Assembly (NCBI GenBank): GCA_947631485.1
Contig: CANRLJ010000004.1
Span: 1 to 15,421, forward strand
Direction of reading: 5' to 3'
Length of the DNA stretch: 15,421 bases
Source of the DNA: an uncultured Clostridia bacterium
Lineage (GTDB): Bacteria; Bacillota; Clostridia; Christensenellales; UBA1242
The position numbers and the translations under genes were made by a program. Below, one piece after another: positions 13,751-15,421 of this stretch. Positions within the stretch are counted from its first letter, which is position 1. Every line of letters begins with the position of its first letter. The notes under the pieces are model-generated. The model had not been told where the DNA came from. It was given only the letters and a program-made list of their open reading frames with translations, and did not search any database.

Positions 13751-14524
13751 CTATTCTATAAACTCCTTAATCATCTTCAAGGCGTTCTTTTCCAGTCTGG
13801 AAACCTGCGCCTGAGATATTCCCACCTCCTCACTGACCTCCATTTGAGTTTTGCCTATATAATATCGCATCAGCAGAATTTCCTTTTCTCTGTCAGAAAG
13901 ATTTTTTATTGCATCCGAAAGCGAAAGTTTTTCCATAATGTCATCGTCACAGTTTTTGTCGTCTGTGATTTGGTCCATAATCCTTATCGCCTCGTTGCCA
14001 TCGTTGTAGATTGGCTCGCTCAATGAAACAGTGTCGCTGATTGCATCAAGTGCAAAAATAACATCCTTCAGAGGCAACTCCACAATTTGAGCAATCTGCT
14101 CCAGGGTGGGCTCAGCATTGTTTTCGGCAATGTATTTTTCTTTTGCTTGAAGCGACCTATATGCCACATCGCGGATGGAACGGCTTATTCTGACCGAATT
14201 GTTGTCTCGCAAATATCTTCGAATTTCGCCAACAATCATTGGCACAGCATATGTTGAAAATTTGACATTTAGGGTTTCGTCAAAGTTGTCAATGGCTTTA
14301 AGCAGCACCACGCAACCCACCTGAAACATGTCGTCAGCCTTGTCGCAATGACCAGAAAAACGCTGAACAACCGACAGCACCAACCTCAGATTTGCCACAA
14401 CAAACTTGTCTCTGGCAAATTCATCACCCGCTTTAACCTCTTTGAGAAGAGCCATAATCTCATTGTTTTTAAGTTTTGGAAGATTGGTGGTGTTCACCCC
14501 AGCAATCACAACTTTGTTTGCCAT
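13751..14524 (-). CDS. sigG: RNA polymerase sporulation sigma factor SigG (forespore)
   Basis: Sigma-G directs late forespore transcription. The 257-residue protein begins KVVIAGVNTTNLPKLKN, the typical SigG N-terminus (ICGVDTSKLPVL in Bacillus). Region 2 has NLRLVLSVVQRF, DDMFQVGC, FSTYAVPMIVGEIRRYLRDN and VRISRSIRD. Region 3 has LSEPIYNDG (position about 167). Region 4 has LSDREKEILLMRYY and the helix-turn-helix KTQMEVSEEVGISQAQVSRLEK near the end. One residue is unusual: the normally conserved Gly in CIGLMKAID is Val (CVVLLKAID). The AGAGGTGA ribosome-binding site fixes the ATG at 14524. A SigG/SigF-type promoter precedes it and two Spo0A boxes lie further up, after sigE. Confidence 0.97.
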   Translation of the reverse strand: MANKVVIAGVNTTNLPKLKNNEIMALLKEVKAGDEFARDKFVVANLRLVLSVVQRFSGHCDKADDMFQVGCVVLLKAIDNFDETLNVKFSTYAVPMIVGEIRRYLRDNNSVRISRSIRDVAYRSLQAKEKYIAENNAEPTLEQIAQIVELPLKDVIFALDAISDTVSLSEPIYNDGNEAIRIMDQITDDKNCDDDIMEKLSLSDAIKNLSDREKEILLMRYYIGKTQMEVSEEVGISQAQVSRLEKNALKMIKEFIE

Positions 14525-14551
14525 AACTTCACCTCTTAAAAAGAATAAAAT

Positions 14552-14580
14552 TATCTTGCCCTAAGGCAAAAAAGTTATGC
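14552..14580 (-). promoter_or_regulatory. Sigma-G/sigma-F-type promoter of sigG
   Basis: On the minus strand GCATA (14576-14580), a 17-base spacer and CAAGATA (14552-14558) match the sigma-G consensus (-35 gnATR, -10 cAtnnTA) with one mismatch. The overlapping GGCAAGATAA also nearly fits sigma-F. Transcription would start near 14545, just ahead of the ribosome-binding site, allowing sigma-F switch-on and sigma-G self-amplification as in Bacillus. Confidence 0.62.
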
Positions 14581-14593
14581 AAATTAAGATAAA

Positions 14594-14600
14594 TTCGACA
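14594..14600 (-). promoter_or_regulatory. Perfect Spo0A box (proximal)
   Basis: TGTCGAA on the minus strand is an exact 0A box. It lies about 14 bases upstream of the -35 element of the sigG promoter, in the sigE-sigG gap. Confidence 0.42.
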
Positions 14601-14633
14601 AAAAAATATTAAAAAATAATAAAAAACTATTTT

Positions 14634-14640
14634 TTCGACA
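14634..14640 (-). promoter_or_regulatory. Perfect Spo0A box (distal)
   Basis: A second exact TGTCGAA, in the same orientation and exactly 40 bases from the proximal copy (about four helix turns), in the same intergenic region. Confidence 0.42.
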
Positions 14641-14744
14641 TTTTTCTTGCAAACGCTGGAAATCCCATAAAATCGAATACTAAATTATTTTTCGCCCATT
14701 TTAATGGCATTTTTTATTATTTTCTCTCAAAACAAACGGTTTTT

Positions 14745-15421
14745 CTATATTTCTCCAGTTTTTTCCAATTTTTTCTTTAATTTTAACAGAATTTTTTTCT
14801 CAATTCTTGAAATATAACTTTGGCTGATGCCCATTATGTCAGCCACTTCCTTTTGCGTCTTTTCCTCTTTGCCTGACAATCCAAATCGCATCTGCATGAT
14901 GAGTTGCTCTCTGGTGTCCAATTTTGATATGACGTTCATAAGAATCTGCTTTTCCGCACTCATCTCAATGTTTTTTGAAACACTCTCTTCATCAATCGGA
15001 ATTATGTCTGCCAGCAGCAGTTCATTTCCCTCGCCATCCGAAGACAAAGGCTCATCAAGAGAGATTTCATTTTTGATTCTTGTATTTTTTCTCAGTTGCA
15101 TCAAAATTTCGTTTTCAATGCACCTGCTGGCATATGTGGCAAGTTTGATGTTTTTATCAACGCTGTAGGTCTTAACCGCCTTAATCAGCCCAATCGCACC
15201 AATGGAAATCAAATCCTCAAGTTCGATGCCAGAATTTTCAAACTTTTTTGATATATACACAACAAGACGCAGGTTGTGTTCAATCAGACGCTCTCTGGCA
15301 ACGGCGTTTCCTGACTTAACTTCCTCCAGCAGCATCAATTCTTCATCTGGCGAAAGTGGTTGCGGCAAAGCCTTGTTGCCACAGATGAAACACATAATGT
15401 TTTTGACATAATGCTTGTTTT
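14745..15421 (-). CDS. sigE: RNA polymerase sporulation sigma factor SigE precursor, partial (N-terminus beyond window)
   Basis: Sigma-E is the early mother-cell sigma factor, made as a membrane-bound precursor and cut by SpoIIGA. The visible part has ALPQPLSPDEE (just before region 1.2), NLRLVVYISKKFENSG, EDLISIGAIGLIKAV, LATYASRCIENEILM (region 2), ISLDEPLSSDGEGNELLLAD (region 3) and the helix-turn-helix KTQKEVADIMGISQSYISRI (region 4). The DEPL-x(4)-GNELLL block and the sigG neighbour favour SigE over SigK. An in-frame ATG exists at 15395, but it has no ribosome-binding site and the frame stays open to the window edge (HYVKN precedes it), so the true start and the pro-sequence almost certainly lie outside. 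The TAG at 14745-14747 ends the gene; no clear terminator follows. Confidence 0.94.
   Translation of the reverse strand, partial: NKHYVKNIMCFICGNKALPQPLSPDEELMLLEEVKSGNAVARERLIEHNLRLVVYISKKFENSGIELEDLISIGAIGLIKAVKTYSVDKNIKLATYASRCIENEILMQLRKNTRIKNEISLDEPLSSDGEGNELLLADIIPIDEESVSKNIEMSAEKQILMNVISKLDTREQLIMQMRFGLSGKEEKTQKEVADIMGISQSYISRIEKKILLKLKKKLEKTGEI

Noticed and set aside
14556..14569. Small hairpin TTGCC-CTAA-GGCAA upstream of sigG as a sigE terminator
   Set aside because: Only five base pairs and no T-run directly after it on the minus strand; it lies across the spacer and -10 edge of the sigG promoter and is more likely incidental.
14686..14710. GCCATTAAAATGGGC as a terminator after sigE
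   Set aside because: The stem is at most four pairs with a tiny loop, and A's rather than T's follow directly on the minus strand.
15202..15411. 69-codon plus-strand frame opposite sigE
   Set aside because: Antisense of conserved sigma factor region 2; no independent coding evidence.

Overview
The window looks like chromosomal DNA of a low-GC, endospore-forming Firmicute, most likely an uncultured clostridial lineage. Genes for the mother-cell sigma factor SigE, the forespore sigma factor SigG and the coat ATPase SpoIVA all look intact. The gene neighbourhoods (sigE-sigG-ylmC beside nrdR, and der-plsY-spoIVA) are of clostridial type. Species cannot be named from this sequence. Both ends cut a gene: a Dam-like methylase on the left and pro-sigE on the right.

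Layout. Positions 1-3347 (minus) hold a compact restriction-modification operon: an N6/N4-type DNA methyltransferase, a 688-residue protein with nuclease-like signatures that I take to be the restriction endonuclease, and a D12-class adenine methylase whose start overlaps the endonuclease stop. A consensus promoter precedes it. Positions 3511-5304 (plus) hold a RimK-like ATP-grasp ligase and a GT8 glycosyltransferase, each with its own promoter. A small GTG-start gene on the minus strand converges on, and overlaps, the glycosyltransferase end. Positions 5523-6737 (minus) carry two membrane protein genes separated by a terminator. The second has a run of ten C's between its -35 and -10 elements, the layout of a phase-variable promoter.

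Positions 6873-12796 (minus) hold feoA-feoB (ferrous iron uptake), der (ribosome-assembly GTPase), plsY (phospholipid synthesis) and spoIVA. The spoIVA ribosome-binding site lies inside a long hairpin, which may keep read-through mRNA silent until sporulation. nrdR (12910-13353, plus) diverges from feoA and converges on ylmC. On the minus strand follow ylmC, sigG and pro-sigE, with a SigG/SigF-type promoter and two perfect Spo0A boxes between sigE and sigG.

The most interesting signals are the methyltransferase-endonuclease-methyltransferase operon with an unrecognised endonuclease, the poly-C promoter, the spoIVA start-site hairpin, starts that look leaderless (der and the six-helix membrane protein), and a FeoB with altered core motifs and a fused Cys-rich tail. 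I found no tRNA, rRNA, CRISPR array or insertion sequence. No stretch over 300 bases lacks a gene.
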